7,008 nucleotides of DNA from Spirochaetaceae bacterium (lineage in GTDB: Bacteria; Spirochaetota; Spirochaetia; Treponematales; Breznakiellaceae), in the NCBI GenBank assembly GCA_031267955.1, contig JAIRYB010000081.1:1-7008 (forward strand), written 5' to 3'. Position numbers and translations under genes: made by a program. Positions 6,373 to 7,008 of this stretch are shown here, piece by piece. Positions within the stretch are counted from its first letter, which is position 1, and every line of letters starts with the position of its first letter. The notes beneath the pieces are model-generated. The model had not been told where the DNA came from and did not search any database. It saw only the letters and a list, made by a program, of their open reading frames with translations.

Positions 6373-7008
6373 GTCCGGTTTCTTATTTCAGCGACAAGGT
6401 AAAAAGAACCTATCCCCAAAACCGGAAGTTCCGTTTCTTTTCCCAAGGCCAGCGCCTTTTCAATGGCCGTATCGGTATCCTTGATAAAGATCAGTTCAGG
6501 TTTTCCGCCCCCATACCCGGTAAAAGCCCTGTTGTCGATAATGCCCTTAAAAATATCGTATATCTGTTCAGGATAACTAACCTTGAAATTGCCCGGCGTG
6601 GTAATAATAATCCGGGAAAAATGCGGCGCAAGCGTCCTTGCCATGGTGTAGGCGTCCTTGTGGGCGGCGCAGCCGAAGAGCAGTATCCCCGCCTTCCCGT
6701 ACAGGCTTCTGAAAGTTTCAATACAGTAGGCGGTGCTTTTGGGGGTATGCGCCCCGTCTATAATTACAGGGGGCTTGTCGCGGATCCGCTCAAACCGGGC
6801 GGGCAGGGTAAAAGCCGCCAGAGCTTTTTTTATTGTCCCGGCGCCTGTATCCGGGAACGCGGCCCTTGCCGCCAGAATCGCGAGCGAGGCGTTTTTCCCC
6901 TGGATCACCCCGGGAATGGGGATAAACAGTTCCAGCGATTCCGCGCCCATGCCGTCCTGCCTGAGCTGCAGGGAAAAGCTGGTCCCTTCCTTGTTGTACC
7001 TTAAAGAA
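6354..7008 (-). CDS. folC: FolC-type folylpolyglutamate/dihydrofolate synthase, C-terminal part (5' end outside window)
   Basis: The minus-strand frame is open from the window end to the TAG at 6356-6354, giving the last 217 residues of a protein expected to have about 400-450. FolC adds glutamate to folates (and in some bacteria to dihydropteroate) with ATP in the cytoplasm. The fragment holds the end of the central Mur-ligase domain and the C-terminal glutamate-ligase domain. Fragment motifs: TSFSLQ at 9-14, IPGVIQGKNASLAIL at 31-45 (compare LxGxHQxxNAxxA), LPARFERI at 69-76 (compare WPGRFE), VIIDGAHTPKS at 81-91 (usual DGAHNP), FGCAAHKDA at 111-119 (usual form ends in ADKD), and LGIGSFYLVAEI at 197-208, typical of the FolC C-terminus. 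The HNP-to-HTP and DKD-to-HKD changes are unusual. An ATG at 6950 is internal, since family motifs continue upstream of it. It converges on the plus-strand operon and overlaps its last gene by four bases. Confidence 0.87.
   Translation of the reverse strand, partial: SLRYNKEGTSFSLQLRQDGMGAESLELFIPIPGVIQGKNASLAILAARAAFPDTGAGTIKKALAAFTLPARFERIRDKPPVIIDGAHTPKSTAYCIETFRSLYGKAGILLFGCAAHKDAYTMARTLAPHFSRIIITTPGNFKVSYPEQIYDIFKGIIDNRAFTGYGGGKPELIFIKDTDTAIEKALALGKETELPVLGIGSFYLVAEIRNRTLPRPL

Noticed and set aside
6108..7004. Long plus-strand open frame (298 codons) across the end of the second pseudouridine synthase and opposite folC
   Set aside because: It overlaps two genes with clear family motifs, its translation is Arg/Pro/Gly-rich and low in character, and it has no family signature.

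Overview
This window is a compact bacterial chromosomal segment, GC-rich by eye, with almost no intergenic DNA. The protein sequences and gene order (short ComEC, RsmA/KsgA, YggS-type PLP protein, a small membrane protein, two RluA-family pseudouridine synthases, FolC facing them) look spirochaetal. My best guess is a treponeme-like organism (Treponemataceae/Breznakiellaceae, possibly gut-associated). This is an inference from general resemblance, not from a database search.

Layout: positions 1-6357 hold seven plus-strand genes. They are the 3' part of a HEAT-like repeat protein (cut by the window start), comEC without its usual C-terminal metallo-beta-lactamase domain, rsmA/ksgA, a YggS/PROSC-family gene, an unrecognised Phe-rich secreted or membrane protein, an RluD-type pseudouridine synthase, and a second, more divergent RluA-family enzyme without an S4 domain. 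Neighbouring genes overlap by 7, 17, 11 and 4 bases, then abut exactly (TGA-GTG), then are separated by 24 bases. This suggests one transcript with translational coupling. From 6354 to the window end, the C-terminal part of folC runs on the minus strand. Its stop codon overlaps the stop of the last plus-strand gene, inside a GC-rich hairpin that may act as a terminator.

Functionally this is mostly housekeeping. RsmA methylates 16S rRNA and the two RluA-family enzymes modify rRNA or tRNA uridines, giving an RNA-maturation theme. YggS handles PLP homeostasis, FolC polyglutamylates folate, and ComEC is the DNA-uptake channel. I found no tRNA or rRNA genes, CRISPR arrays, insertion sequences, phage genes or long repeats, and no gene-free stretch over 300 bases. 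I see no convincing new multi-gene system. The most interesting items are the unrecognised membrane protein, the shortened ComEC, the divergent second pseudouridine synthase, the unusual FolC motifs, and the hairpin that contains both convergent stop codons.
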